Shown: positions 33,588 through 42,164 of the stretch, piece after piece
How the letters are laid out: every line of letters starts with the position of its first letter
Position numbering within the stretch: position 1 is the first letter of the stretch
Assembly (NCBI RefSeq): GCF_014699055.1
Contig: NZ_JACXAC010000007.1
Span: 1 to 64,000, forward strand
Reading direction: 5' to 3'
From: Hymenobacter armeniacus
Lineage (GTDB): Bacteria; Bacteroidota; Bacteroidia; Cytophagales; Hymenobacteraceae
DNA: 64,000 nt
The notes under the pieces: generated by a model
Seen by the model: only the letters and a program-made list of their open reading frames with translations
The model's database searches: none
What the model was told of the DNA's origin: nothing
Position numbers and translations under genes: made by a program

Positions 33588-34634
33588 ATGATACCCAACG
33601 ACCTAGCAGACGATGAACTCGACGCCGACGGCGCCGAGGGCGATGAACTTTACGAACACCACCGCATCGTAGTGGACCGCGGCCAGGAGCTGTTGCGCAT
33701 CGACAAGTTTCTGCACAACCGCCTGCGCAACACCTCGCGCAATAAGGTGCAGGAAGCCATTCGCGCCTCGGCCGTGGAAGTGAACGGCACCCCCGTGAAG
33801 CCCAACTATCGGGTGAAGCCGAATGACACCATTACGGTGACGCTGCCCGAACCGCCCCGCGATGACCGGGTAGTACCCGAGGAAATGCCCCTGGATATTC
33901 GCTACGAAGACACCGAATTGCTAATCGTGAACAAGCCGGCGGGCCTGGTGGTGCACCCGGCTTACGGGCACTGGCAGGGCACGCTGGTCAACGGGCTGGC
34001 CTTTCACTTGGCCAACCTGCCCACTGGTCGCAACGGCGAAATCCGACCCGGGCTGGTGCACCGCATCGACAAGGACACTTCGGGCCTGCTGGTCATCGGC
34101 AAAACGGAATTTGCGATGACGCACCTGTCCAACCAGTTTTTTCACCACACCATTCAGCGCAGTTATTTGGCGCTGGTGTGGGGCACGCCGCCCGGGCCGA
34201 CTGGTACCATTCGCGGGCACATTGGGCGCAGCCTGCGCGACCGCAAGGTGCAAGCCGTGTACCCCAACGGTGAGCAGGGCAAGCCGGCCGTGACGCATTA
34301 CGAAATCCTGGAAAGCTTTGGCCCTGTCACGCTGCTGCGCTGCGTGCTCGAAACCGGCCGCACGCACCAGATTCGGGCCCACATGCAATACCTCGGCCAC
34401 CCGCTTTTTTCGGACGCCACCTACGGCGGCGACCGCATTCGCGTGGGCCAGAACACCGGGGCCTACCGCGACTTTGTCGAAAGCGCGTTTCAGCTCATGC
34501 CCCGGCAGGCCCTGCACGCCCGGTCGCTCGGCTTTGTCCATCCCACGTCAGGCGAGCAACTGTTTTTCGAAGCCGAACTTCCCGAAGACTTTGCGGGCGT
34601 GTTGGAGAAGTGGCGGGCTTGGGCGGCGGCCTAG
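33588..34634 (+). CDS. RluA family rRNA/tRNA pseudouridine synthase
   Basis: A 348-residue pseudouridine synthase. An S4 RNA-binding domain lies at about 32-90 (LRIDKFLHNRLRNTSRNKVQEAI, VEVNGTPVKPNYRVKPND), and the catalytic domain has HRIDKDTSGLLVIGKT with the active-site Asp, and ETGRTHQIRAHMQYLGHPLF. This is the arrangement of RluD/RluA-type enzymes, which modify 23S rRNA; the exact uridine cannot be told. The start is the ATG at 33588 because the terminator ends just before it. Confidence 0.92.
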   Translation: MIPNDLADDELDADGAEGDELYEHHRIVVDRGQELLRIDKFLHNRLRNTSRNKVQEAIRASAVEVNGTPVKPNYRVKPNDTITVTLPEPPRDDRVVPEEMPLDIRYEDTELLIVNKPAGLVVHPAYGHWQGTLVNGLAFHLANLPTGRNGEIRPGLVHRIDKDTSGLLVIGKTEFAMTHLSNQFFHHTIQRSYLALVWGTPPGPTGTIRGHIGRSLRDRKVQAVYPNGEQGKPAVTHYEILESFGPVTLLRCVLETGRTHQIRAHMQYLGHPLFSDATYGGDRIRVGQNTGAYRDFVESAFQLMPRQALHARSLGFVHPTSGEQLFFEAELPEDFAGVLEKWRAWAAA

Positions 34635-34649
34635 CTCTGTTATAAGCAT

Positions 34650-34687
34650 AAAAAAAGGCCCCGACGCAGCTGCGTCGGGGCCTTTTT
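34650..34687. terminator. Bidirectional terminator between rluA and TPR gene
   Basis: AAAAAAGGCCCCGACGCAGC and its complement GCTGCGTCGGGGCCTTTTT are contiguous, giving a strong GC stem with A and T runs on both sides. It lies between the converging rluA and TPR genes. Confidence 0.95.
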
Positions 34688-34708
34688 AACTAATAGCCTA
34701 TGTGGCTA

Positions 34709-36343
34709 TTACTTCTTTTTGGCAGCGGCCTTGGGAGCCGTTTTAGTGGGCGCCTTGGGTTTGGCCTTCAGCACGTCGATGTTGTTTTTAGCACCTTCGT
34801 TGCTGGGGTCCAAGGCCAGCACCTGCTCGAAGTTCGTCAGAGCCGCAGCCTTGTCGCCCTTCGTGTAGTTGTACACGCCCAGGTAGCCATAAGCAGCCAC
34901 CAAGCCTTCTTTGAACTTGCTGACGTCGGCACCTTCGGCCTTCGACAGTTCAATGTACTTGTCATAGTACGGCTTAGCCAGGCCCTGCTTGCCATCGGCA
35001 TCGCGGGCGGCGTTCACCTTGGCACGGGCCAGCACAGCCGGAGCGTAAGTAGGCTTGGCCGTGTTAATGATGCCATACACGCTGTCGGCTTGGGTGTACT
35101 GCTTGTTGTTGCCGTAAGCCACGGCCAGACGGAACTGGTCGGTCAGGTCGCCACCGTTTTTCAGCTTATCACGGTACACGCCAATGGCACTCTTGTAGTC
35201 CTTCTTGGTCATGTAAGCCGTTGCCAGGTCATTTTGGAGCTCAGCCTTTTTGGCGGGGTCCGTGGTGGTGGTAATGGCTTTGTTGATGGTGGCAATGCCT
35301 TCATCAGGACGACCAGCCCGAGCCTGAATACGGCCCAAGTACGAGTAATCTTCCGGGATGATTTTCTCGGCGGGAGCCAGCTTCATGTACGTGTCCATAG
35401 CTGCCAGTGCACCGTTGAAATCACCGGTTTCGTACAGTAGATAGGCCTTGAGACGGTTCATGGTCAGGTTTTTGGGGTCAGCCACCAATACCTTGTTCAC
35501 TTCCGTCAATGCCTCGGGATACTTCTTGGTGAGGTACAGGAACGAAGCGTTTTGCGCATCCGTGGCCGGCGTGCGCTCGGCCAGTTCCAGGTACTTCTTG
35601 AACGTACTGGCGGCCAGGTCGTACTGACCGGCGTAGTAGTACATATCGGCTAGCTCGCGATAGGCGGGAGCGTAGCTGGGGTCCAGTTCGGTTGCTTTGG
35701 TCAGCGCCGTGCGGGCTTCGTTGAAGTTGCGCGAGCGCACATTTAGCGCACCCTTCTTATAGTAAGCCTGGGCGTAGCTGGGGTTGGCCGCAATGGCGCG
35801 GTCGAAGCTGGTCATGGCTTCGCCACCACCTTGGTCAGAGTGCAGATAAATATCGCCACGGGCCACCATCAGGGCCGGGTCGTCTTTCTTGAAAGCCGTT
35901 TGGGCGGCCGTCAGGTACGTTTGCGACTTGCCGGCTTCTTTGATGTCGGCTTCGCCGTAAGCCTGGGCAATCATGGTCAGGACTTTGGTGTCCTTGTTTT
36001 TGGTGGCTTTGGCGGCAGCGTCAAACTGCTGCTCGGCCGGACCAAGCTGGCCTTTGGCGAGCAACGCGCGGCCGGCGGCTACCTGGCCGAAAGGCGAAGA
36101 GCCCGAAGCGCGGTTGAAGTAGAACGCGGCCGAATCCGGCATGTCGCGCATTTGGTACAAACGGCCCAGTTCAAAGTTCGACTCGGGCGAAGAACCCGCA
36201 CGCAACATGGCGCGGGCTTCGTTGTAGCGGCCCAATTCGATGGCGCGCTGGGCTTTCTGAATGTCTTGGGCAGTGGCTGCCGTAGTACCTGCCGCTACGA
36301 GTAGGGCGGCGAGCAGCGGCTGTTTCCAGGGCTTGAAAGTCAT
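34709..36343 (-). CDS. Exported tetratricopeptide-repeat protein
   Basis: A 544-residue protein with signal peptide MTFKPWKQPLLAALLVAAGT (cleavage near TAQ). About a dozen TPR helices fill the chain: for example AYYKKGALNVRSRNFNEART, YAPAYRELADMYYYAGQYD, ATAYMTKKDYKSAIGVYRD and GVYNYTKGDKAAALTNFEQ. The C terminus is a Lys/Ala/Pro tail (KAKPKAPTKTAPKAAAKKK). TPR proteins scaffold complexes in the periplasm. It is the last gene of the run tonB - small membrane protein - PstS-like - TPR, 56 bases after the PstS-like gene, so it may work with that lipoprotein. Function unknown. Confidence 0.87.
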   Translation of the reverse strand: MTFKPWKQPLLAALLVAAGTTAATAQDIQKAQRAIELGRYNEARAMLRAGSSPESNFELGRLYQMRDMPDSAAFYFNRASGSSPFGQVAAGRALLAKGQLGPAEQQFDAAAKATKNKDTKVLTMIAQAYGEADIKEAGKSQTYLTAAQTAFKKDDPALMVARGDIYLHSDQGGGEAMTSFDRAIAANPSYAQAYYKKGALNVRSRNFNEARTALTKATELDPSYAPAYRELADMYYYAGQYDLAASTFKKYLELAERTPATDAQNASFLYLTKKYPEALTEVNKVLVADPKNLTMNRLKAYLLYETGDFNGALAAMDTYMKLAPAEKIIPEDYSYLGRIQARAGRPDEGIATINKAITTTTDPAKKAELQNDLATAYMTKKDYKSAIGVYRDKLKNGGDLTDQFRLAVAYGNNKQYTQADSVYGIINTAKPTYAPAVLARAKVNAARDADGKQGLAKPYYDKYIELSKAEGADVSKFKEGLVAAYGYLGVYNYTKGDKAAALTNFEQVLALDPSNEGAKNNIDVLKAKPKAPTKTAPKAAAKKK

Positions 36344-36399
36344 AGGATGAAGAAAAAATGAAAAAGCGTAAGTGAAAAGGGGGTACGCGCGAAGCGCGC

Positions 36400-37395
36400 T
36401 TACAGTTTAGGCGTGGTCACGATGCGGGCCTGCATCTGAGCGGGAAGTAAGCCCGACTTTTGAAATATCAGCTGTCCGTTCTTGCCTGCCACGAAGGATG
36501 CAAACCCCGTGCCCAACCCTGCGCGCGCCTCCCGGCTGATGATGTAAAGGTTGCGCCGCAGCGGGTAATTCTGCAACTCCGGATGTTCTACGATTTGTTC
36601 CGGCGTCTTTTCCGCCAGGTAAACCTGGTAAGGCTGAATGTAGTCGTCGGCGGTGGGGTTGGGGCGCGCCGTGATGCTGGCCACGCGCACCTTGTTGGCA
36701 AATTTCATGGCCGCCGGGTCGTCGCGGTCCGAAATCCAGTTCACGCCCACCACGCCGATGGCGTTGGGGTGCGTGGCCACGTAATCGAGCAAGGCAGGGT
36801 TGGAAGTCGCCGCAAACACGCGCTTGGTGAGGGGCGCGCCGTGCGTCACGGAATCGCGCACGAACCGGGCCGTGCTGCTGCGGTTGGCGTCAAACACCAC
36901 GTTAATGGCATCGAGGCCCTTCTTGCCGCTCACCTGGTTCCAAGCGCTGGTTTTGCCCGTGAAAATATCGCTCAGCTGCGCCACCGTCAGCAGCGAGTCG
37001 GGATTGGCACGGTTCAGCACAATGGCCAGGCCGTCGATGCCAATGCGGGTCAGCCGTGGGCTGATTTTCTGCTTTTCGAAGTCTGCCTTTTCTTCGGCGT
37101 TCAACTCCCGCGACACCACGGCCAGCTTAATCTGGTCATTAATGAGGTCGAGCATCACCTTCTCTTCCGGCTGAAAGCTCATCTTGACGTGGGCGTTCGG
37201 GTAGAGCTTGGCAAAGGTGTCAATCTGCGCCTGCAGAATGGGGGCAAACGTCTCGTCCACGCCCACGGCCACCGTGCCGGTAGTGGGCGTGTCCTGAGCG
37301 CCCGGCGTACCGGGGCCATTGCAGGAAATCACGGTAGCGGCTCCTGCCAGTATGGCCAGGGCCCCGCTGGTCAGCAGGTGCGCGCGCTTATTCAT
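36400..37395 (-). CDS. PstS-like phosphate-binding lipoprotein
   Basis: A 331-residue substrate-binding protein. It has a lipoprotein signal (AGAATVISCNG, Cys as the lipidated residue) and a periplasmic binding-protein fold of the PBP-like phosphate class: VGVDETFAPILQAQIDTFAKLYPN, VVSRELNAEEKADFEKQ, DIFTGKTSAWNQ, and FDANRSSTARFVRDS. No Pst permease genes are near; instead it sits in a TonB energy operon. This placement recurs in Bacteroidota in my recollection, but what it binds is not established. The ATG at 37395 is preferred; another at 37401 is equally possible, and either overlaps the upstream gene. Confidence 0.82.
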   Translation of the reverse strand: MNKRAHLLTSGALAILAGAATVISCNGPGTPGAQDTPTTGTVAVGVDETFAPILQAQIDTFAKLYPNAHVKMSFQPEEKVMLDLINDQIKLAVVSRELNAEEKADFEKQKISPRLTRIGIDGLAIVLNRANPDSLLTVAQLSDIFTGKTSAWNQVSGKKGLDAINVVFDANRSSTARFVRDSVTHGAPLTKRVFAATSNPALLDYVATHPNAIGVVGVNWISDRDDPAAMKFANKVRVASITARPNPTADDYIQPYQVYLAEKTPEQIVEHPELQNYPLRRNLYIISREARAGLGTGFASFVAGKNGQLIFQKSGLLPAQMQARIVTTPKL

Positions 37396-37660
37396 TGTCA
37401 TCGGAGAAGGGTTTTTTGCGGAAATAGGTTTGGTAGCCGCGAAAAAACCGCAGCAAACCATACAGAACGAAAACCGAGCCCAGCACCCGGCGGGCCGTGG
37501 GGCTCAGCGTGATGACGCCGCCGCCCGTCGCCGTGTCGGCCGTCCACCACAGCCACACGCCCAGCCCCAGGTACACCAGGGCCATGGCGAGCACAAAGTA
37601 ACGCACCAGTCGCTGGGGCGACTTGCCGAGGCGTTCCTCGGTAGTGGGAAGGTTGAGCAT
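37388..37660 (-). CDS. Small membrane protein, 90 residues
   Basis: A hypothetical protein with two hydrophobic segments (about 19-39 and 58-74; YFVLAMALVYLGLGVWLWWT and VLGSVFVLYGLLRFF) and a basic C terminus. Start ATG at 37660 (MLNLPTTEERLGKSPQRLV). Its stop overlaps the start of the PstS-like gene by 8 bases, so they are translated together. No family recognised; the position in the TonB unit suggests an accessory membrane role. Confidence 0.7.
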   Translation of the reverse strand: MLNLPTTEERLGKSPQRLVRYFVLAMALVYLGLGVWLWWTADTATGGGVITLSPTARRVLGSVFVLYGLLRFFRGYQTYFRKKPFSDDNE

Positions 37661-37845
37661 AAAGTGATAAATGCAGGAATGGAGATGTATAAACCCGCAA
37701 AAGGCCCGTAAAGGTTCGGCCAAATCGCAAAGCCATACGGCAACCAGCCCACAAAAAAGCCGAAAATTAGCCGCTTTTCATAGCTACGGCCAATTTTCGG
37801 TTTTTGCCTTGCTGAGATTACTCGACGGTGTACGGTACCGTTTTG

Positions 37846-38664
37846 CTACTCAAATTGAAAAGTAATGGGTAGAGTGAAGCGTACCGGCACGGCGTGGTTG
37901 TTCTGCAGGCCCGGCGTCCAGGCCGGCATCTCGCGCACTACGCGGGAGGCGGCTTCCTCTGTGCCGTAGCCCAAGCCTTTCAGTACCGTCACTTCGCCAA
38001 TGCTGCCATCGGTCTGCACCACAAACGAAACGTACACTTTCCCCGATACCTGCGCGGCCATTGCGGCGGCCGGGTAGCGCAGGTGCTTCTGCAGGTAGCG
38101 CATCAGGGCGGCGCGTCCGCCCACAAAGTCGGGCATCACTTCAGGGGCCAGCACCGGGGCCATCGGCGCCGCGGCCGCCGGTGCTGCCGAATCTCCTACC
38201 GGTGTGGTCGCAGGGCCACTGCCACCGCTTGCGCCGGTCGGGTTTTCGGCGCCGTCTTTAGCCGGCCCTGTCGGGCCTATGTCCTGCGGAAGCGTCGATT
38301 CCACCGTGGGCTTCACTTCCGCATCGGGGGCTACGTGGGTCTGAATCACGTCGTGCGGCGTCACCTTCACCTCCGGCGCCGCGGCGGCCGGTGGGGGCGG
38401 CGTTACCTTCTCAAACTCGTAGATGTTGGGTTGGTTCTGCGGCAGCTCGGGCAATACCGGCGGTGCTTCCACTACCGCCGGCCACAGCAGGTTCACGGCG
38501 AAGGGCAGTAAAAACAGCAGCGTGCAAGCCGTGATGGCAATGAGCAGCGCCGAGCCAAGGTGCCGCTGATACGAGCGGCGCAGCTGGAAGGCGCCATAGG
38601 CTTTGTTCCGCCCCTCAAATACAATATCGTCGAGGGAGCCGGTGAGGAGGATGGGCGTGGACAT
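37846..38664 (-). CDS. Energy transducer TonB, first copy
   Basis: A 272-residue TonB. N-terminal SLDDIVFEGRNKAYGAFQLRR is a conserved Bacteroidota TonB leader; one membrane helix follows (about 35-60); a Pro-rich spacer runs from 65 to 175; and the C-terminal TonB domain (about 190-272) has PAAAMAAQVSGKVYVSFVVQ and VPVRFTLPITFQFE. It transfers proton-motive energy from ExbBD to outer-membrane receptors. The start is the ATG at 38664. A terminator (38816-38856) and a regulatory site (38764-38781) lie between it and the second tonB, so it can be controlled separately from the exb genes. Confidence 0.92.
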   Translation of the reverse strand: MSTPILLTGSLDDIVFEGRNKAYGAFQLRRSYQRHLGSALLIAITACTLLFLLPFAVNLLWPAVVEAPPVLPELPQNQPNIYEFEKVTPPPPAAAAPEVKVTPHDVIQTHVAPDAEVKPTVESTLPQDIGPTGPAKDGAENPTGASGGSGPATTPVGDSAAPAAAAPMAPVLAPEVMPDFVGGRAALMRYLQKHLRYPAAAMAAQVSGKVYVSFVVQTDGSIGEVTVLKGLGYGTEEAASRVVREMPAWTPGLQNNHAVPVRFTLPITFQFE

Positions 38665-38763
38665 GGCAGCAGTGGGTTGAGGTGATACAATCGAACCCAA
38701 GCCACGCGGGCGGGGGCCCTCCGCCACTGGCTTGCCCTTTCACAACGGCTTGCCCAATGCTAA

Positions 38764-38781
38764 TAGTATGCAAGCCGACAA
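38764..38781. promoter_or_regulatory. Copy of the TAGTnnGCnnGCC site upstream of tonB
   Basis: TAGTATGCAAGCCGACAA matches the site over the marR promoter in 15 of 18 positions; the first 13 bases are identical. It lies 100 bases upstream of the tonB start, in the opposite orientation to that gene. A T-rich stretch follows, as at the marR site. Confidence 0.5.
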
Positions 38782-38815
38782 TATTTTTTTATTGCCTTAC
38801 CGCATTGCCATCAAC

Positions 38816-38856
38816 GAAAAACCCCGGACCAAGCCATGTGGCTCAATCCGGGGTTT
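38816..38856 (-). terminator. Intrinsic terminator after second tonB
   Basis: On the minus strand AACCCCGGA pairs with TCCGGGGTT around a loop that itself contains AGCCACATGGCT, and a T run follows. It closes the exbB-exbD-exbD-tonB unit 33 bases after the tonB stop. Confidence 0.88.
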
Positions 38857-38889
38857 CAAGTGCGGTAGCCTAGAGGCCAGCCGCGGCAA

Positions 38890-39720
38890 TTACTGAATCT
38901 TGAAGGTAATCGGCACCGTGAACGATACACTCACTGCGCGGCCGTTCTGCTTGCCGGGGATGAACTTGGGCAGGGTTTTCACCGCCCGAATCGTCTCCTC
39001 GTCCAAGCCCGAACCCAGGCCCTTCACCACTTTCACGTCCGAAACGTCGCCTTGGGCATTTACCGTGAAGCTCACGAAAATGCGGCCTTCGACCTGGTTG
39101 CGAAGCGCCAGGGGCGGGTACTTGGTGGCTTTCTGAATGGCTGCTACAATGGCGCCGTTGCCGCCGCCGCCGGGCAGCTGGGGCATCTGCTCCACGTAGG
39201 TGTAGACTTTGTTTTCTACTACCTCCTCTACCACTTTGTCGCCCTCGCCGCTTGCGAGTTCGCTCAGGTCCGGGGCGTCCGTGTTGCCTTTTACGGTCAC
39301 GGTAGCCACCGTTTTATCCTTCAGCTCTTCCTGGTCCGGCACCTCTTCCTTCTTCACTTCCTCATCCTTTTTCACCACCGGAGGGGTGAATTTGATGGTG
39401 GTGAGCTTGGGCGGCGGGGGCGGCGGAGCCTCGGGCGGCGGGGGAGGGGGTGGTGGCTTGGTTTCGTCCAGCGGGGGCGCGTCCATCAGCACGTTTTCCT
39501 GCAGATTCTTTTTGGGCTCTTTCGGCATCCGGTCTTTCAGATACTGCGAAATGAGCGGGAAAGCAATCAGCAACAGGAAAACTGCCGTGGCAATAATCAG
39601 CGCCCGGGTCACGTGCCGCTGATACAAGCGACGGAGCACATAGGCTCCGTATGCCTTGTTCCGGCCCTCAAAAACGATGTCGTTTAAGCTGGCCTTGGCA
39701 ATTTGCGCGTTGTCCATCAT
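38890..39720 (-). CDS. Energy transducer TonB, second copy
   Basis: A 276-residue TonB. It shares SLNDIVFEGRNKAYGAYVLRR and the single membrane helix (about 40-60) with the first copy, then carries an extreme proline spacer (PPPPPPPPEAPPPPPP near 85-105), an acidic/basic stretch (KKDEEVKKEEVPDQEELKDK), and the C-terminal TonB domain ending VSFTVPITFKIQ. Its start codon overlaps the TGA of exbD (ATGA), so it is coupled to the exb genes. Confidence 0.94.
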   Translation of the reverse strand: MMDNAQIAKASLNDIVFEGRNKAYGAYVLRRLYQRHVTRALIIATAVFLLLIAFPLISQYLKDRMPKEPKKNLQENVLMDAPPLDETKPPPPPPPPEAPPPPPPKLTTIKFTPPVVKKDEEVKKEEVPDQEELKDKTVATVTVKGNTDAPDLSELASGEGDKVVEEVVENKVYTYVEQMPQLPGGGGNGAIVAAIQKATKYPPLALRNQVEGRIFVSFTVNAQGDVSDVKVVKGLGSGLDEETIRAVKTLPKFIPGKQNGRAVSVSFTVPITFKIQ

Positions 39721-40253
39721 AGCGCTGATTCTTTAATGAGGTCCGTGTCTTCTTTGGGGATTTTCACCAAAGCGTACTTCTTCTGGTTCGTGATGTTCAT
39801 CTCGTCCAGAATGTCCACCATGTTTTTGTACTTGGCGTCTTCGGTGGCCTTGATGAGGATGATGGGCTCCGGGCGCTGGCGCTGACGCTCCAGCAGCACT
39901 TGCCGGATGCCGTTGGCCGAGAAGTTCGTCACTTTCAGCTCGGGCTTGGGTACCGTTTTATCGGCCGGGGTATTGAGGCCAAAGTAGTAGTACGCCTTGT
40001 TGTCTTTGCCGAGGAGGATGGTCATGGCCTGTGAAGCCTTGATTTTGGTGTCCTCCACGTCGTCGGTTTTCTTCACCGGCATCGTGAGCTGCATCACGTT
40101 GGGTTTGGCGAAGGTGGTAGTCAGCATGAAGAAGGTGAGCAGGAGGAAGGCCAAGTCCACCATCGGCGTCATGTCGATTTTGGTCGACATCTTCTTCGCC
40201 CGCTTCTTTCCACCTTTGCCACCGGAGTCGCCTTTCGGTTGGATTTCTGCCAT
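39717..40253 (-). CDS. ExbD family biopolymer transporter, second copy
   Basis: A 178-residue protein with a basic N terminus (KGGKKRAKKMSTKIDMTPMVD), one membrane helix (about 31-50; LAFLLLTFFMLTTTF) that carries the proton-relaying Asp of MVDLAFLL, and a periplasmic domain. ExbD forms the motor with ExbB. It is 46 bases after the first exbD and overlaps tonB. Confidence 0.94.
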   Translation of the reverse strand: MAEIQPKGDSGGKGGKKRAKKMSTKIDMTPMVDLAFLLLTFFMLTTTFAKPNVMQLTMPVKKTDDVEDTKIKASQAMTILLGKDNKAYYYFGLNTPADKTVPKPELKVTNFSANGIRQVLLERQRQRPEPIILIKATEDAKYKNMVDILDEMNITNQKKYALVKIPKEDTDLIKESAL

Positions 40254-40299
40254 GGTATTTGATTAAGTTAATGAAGAGGAGCACAGAGGCAGGCCAAGT

Positions 40300-40929
40300 T
40301 TATTTGGCTGCAACCGGCTTGTTCTCCATATCCGTGATGAGGTTGAAGCGGTTGATGTCCTTCTCCTGAAGCACCTTGATAATCTTCTGCACCGTGGGCA
40401 CGTCCGCGTCGCCATCGCCTTTGATGGCAATGTAAGTCGGCTTGTGGAAGATGGCCTGGTTGGCGCGGCGCGACTCCAGCACCCAGTCAACCAGTTGGTT
40501 GTTGAGCGAGTCGAGGGGCACACCGGGCTGCTGCTTGTTCACCGTCTTGCGCGACTCCTTGTCCATATTGAGGTAGGAGCCGAGCTGGCTGATGGGCAGG
40601 CCAAAGTTGGGCAGGTCGCCAAACTCCTTGGCCTGAGCAGCCGTGAACTGCACGCCATACTTGGCGCCAACCCGCTGCAGGGCCTGGATTTTGGTTTGCT
40701 TGGCGTCGACGCCAAAAAACACGCGCTTGTTCTTGTCGACGGTCAGCGTAATCACGTTGTTCTCGGGCAACTTAATCTCCGAGATGGAAGACGGGGTGTC
40801 CACCACCACAGATTCCTCGGGGGCAAACTTGGTGGTGAGCATGAAGAACGTCACCAGCAAGAAGGCCAGGTCCACCATCGGCGTCATGTCGAGCGACGGC
40901 GAGGTACGGTGCGGTTTTACTTTAGGCAT
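40300..40929 (-). CDS. ExbD family biopolymer transporter, first copy
   Basis: A 209-residue paralogue of the next gene. Basic N terminus MPKVKPHRTSPSLDMTPMVD, then the membrane helix LAFLLVTFFMLTTKF with the conserved Asp, and a longer periplasmic part (about 45-209). Two unequal ExbD proteins with one ExbB is usual in Bacteroidota. A terminator-like hairpin separates it from exbB. Confidence 0.94.
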   Translation of the reverse strand: MPKVKPHRTSPSLDMTPMVDLAFLLVTFFMLTTKFAPEESVVVDTPSSISEIKLPENNVITLTVDKNKRVFFGVDAKQTKIQALQRVGAKYGVQFTAAQAKEFGDLPNFGLPISQLGSYLNMDKESRKTVNKQQPGVPLDSLNNQLVDWVLESRRANQAIFHKPTYIAIKGDGDADVPTVQKIIKVLQEKDINRFNLITDMENKPVAAK

Positions 40930-40948
40930 TGCGAGGTGGGGTTAAAAG

Positions 40949-40980
40949 GGGGCTACTCGTTCCGAAGAACGAATAGCCCC
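40949..40980 (-). terminator. Terminator-like hairpin between exbB and exbD
   Basis: GGGGCTACTCGTTC (40949-40962) and GAACGAATAGCCCC (40967-40980) form a 14-bp stem with one mismatch and a 4-base loop. On the minus strand it is followed by CTTTTAAC, a weak T run. It lies inside the operon, so partial termination could lower exbD and tonB relative to exbB. Confidence 0.7.
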
Positions 40981-41016
40981 GCGTTTTAGTGCATCAGCAA
41001 CGTGCTGAAAACGGAA

Positions 41017-41898
41017 TTAAACCGTTTGGGCAGGCTGCGTATTGCCGTGCTGAGCGGCAAACGTCTGGATGATGCTGAAACCGGCCTCGTCGATGCTGTA
41101 GGTCAGCTCGTCAATTTTGCTGGTGAAGTAGTTGTAAGCCACGATGGCCAGGGCCGAGGTACCGATACCCAGAGCCGTGTTAATCAGAGCTTCCGAGATA
41201 CCGTTGGCCAGTGCCACGGCGTCGGGGGTGCCGGCCTGCGCCAGAGCGGCGAAGGCGCGAATCATGCCGAATACCGTGCCGAGCAGACCCACCAGCGTGG
41301 CGATAGAAGCCAGCGTAGAGATGATAACGAGGTTCTTTTCCAGCATGGGCAGCTCCAGGGCGGTGCTTTCTTCGATTTCCTTCTGGATGGCAAGAATTTT
41401 CTGGTCGGTGGCCATGGAGCGGTCACGGCCCATTTCGTTGTACTTCAGCAGGCCGGCTTTCACCACGTTGGCTACCGAGCCTTTCTGCTGGTCGCAGGCG
41501 GCGAGGGCGCCGTTGATGTCGTTGGTGTTCAGCTTCTGACGCACGGTGCGCACGAAAGCTTCGATGCTCTTCGAGCCTTTGGCTTTGCTGATGGTGAGGG
41601 CGCGCTCAATCGAGAAGGTGATTACGCAAAGCAGCATGGTCATCAGAATCGGCACGATGAAGCCGCCTTTGTATACCACGCCGAGGTAGTCGCCGGCGTT
41701 GGGGTTGTTTTCGTTGTTATTGCCTTGGAAGTGGCTGGGGTCGCCGAGGACGAATTTATAGACGACAACGCTGACGATGAAGGCTAGGATAATGACCAGG
41801 ACGGAGAACAGCGAGGCTCCACCGCTGCTTTGGGCTTCGGCTTTGGCGGCCGTAGCGGCGGGCCGGGGGCTCGTATTCATGGCATTTTTCTGTTCCAT
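41017..41898 (-). CDS. exbB: MotA/TolQ/ExbB proton channel protein
   Basis: A 293-residue membrane protein. Segments: about 30-48, 75-97, then the pair near 170-192 and 212-240 typical of TolQ/ExbB (LVIISTLASIATLVGLLGTV, LINTALGIGTSALAIVAY). A longer N terminus than E. coli ExbB with an extra helix is normal in this phylum. It is the first gene of the operon exbB-exbD-exbD-tonB. The start may be 41898 or the ATG at 41880. Confidence 0.94.
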   Translation of the reverse strand: MEQKNAMNTSPRPAATAAKAEAQSSGGASLFSVLVIILAFIVSVVVYKFVLGDPSHFQGNNNENNPNAGDYLGVVYKGGFIVPILMTMLLCVITFSIERALTISKAKGSKSIEAFVRTVRQKLNTNDINGALAACDQQKGSVANVVKAGLLKYNEMGRDRSMATDQKILAIQKEIEESTALELPMLEKNLVIISTLASIATLVGLLGTVFGMIRAFAALAQAGTPDAVALANGISEALINTALGIGTSALAIVAYNYFTSKIDELTYSIDEAGFSIIQTFAAQHGNTQPAQTV

Positions 41899-42012
41899 TG
41901 TTCCGGAGTGTTTGGGGGTTATTGTGTGAAGTAGTTGAATTGAGTGGGTAAAGAAAAAGCAAAAATTGGTGAGAAGCGCAGCAAGCGGCCGGGAACCTTA
42001 ATAATCCCGCAA

Positions 42013-42042
42013 TGAAGGTAGACTAGAATAGCACTTACCAAA
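42013..42042 (-). promoter_or_regulatory. Candidate promoter of the exbB operon
   Basis: Read on the minus strand: TTTG (42039-42042), an 18-base spacer and TACCTTCA (42013-42020), which matches TAnnTTTG in four of six fixed bases. It is 115 bases upstream of exbB. The rest of the gap 41899-42164 holds nothing I can identify. Confidence 0.5.
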
Positions 42043-42164
42043 GTTCAAACTGCCCCAGTGCTGGCTTAGCTGGGCAAACCTAACCAAAAAGAGCGGCCCG
42101 ACCAAAGAAAACTTGGCTGAGGCCCGTGGAAGTGCAGTGCAAGGGCGGTAGAAATGGGACAACG

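Noticed and set aside
39420..39490. Tandem CCG/GGC-rich repeat
   Set aside because: It codes for the polyproline spacer of TonB and needs no other explanation.
42001..42164. Possible tRNA because of an AGTTCAAACT stretch
   Set aside because: No acceptor stem or anticodon arm can be folded around it; the stretch is better explained as part of the exbB promoter.
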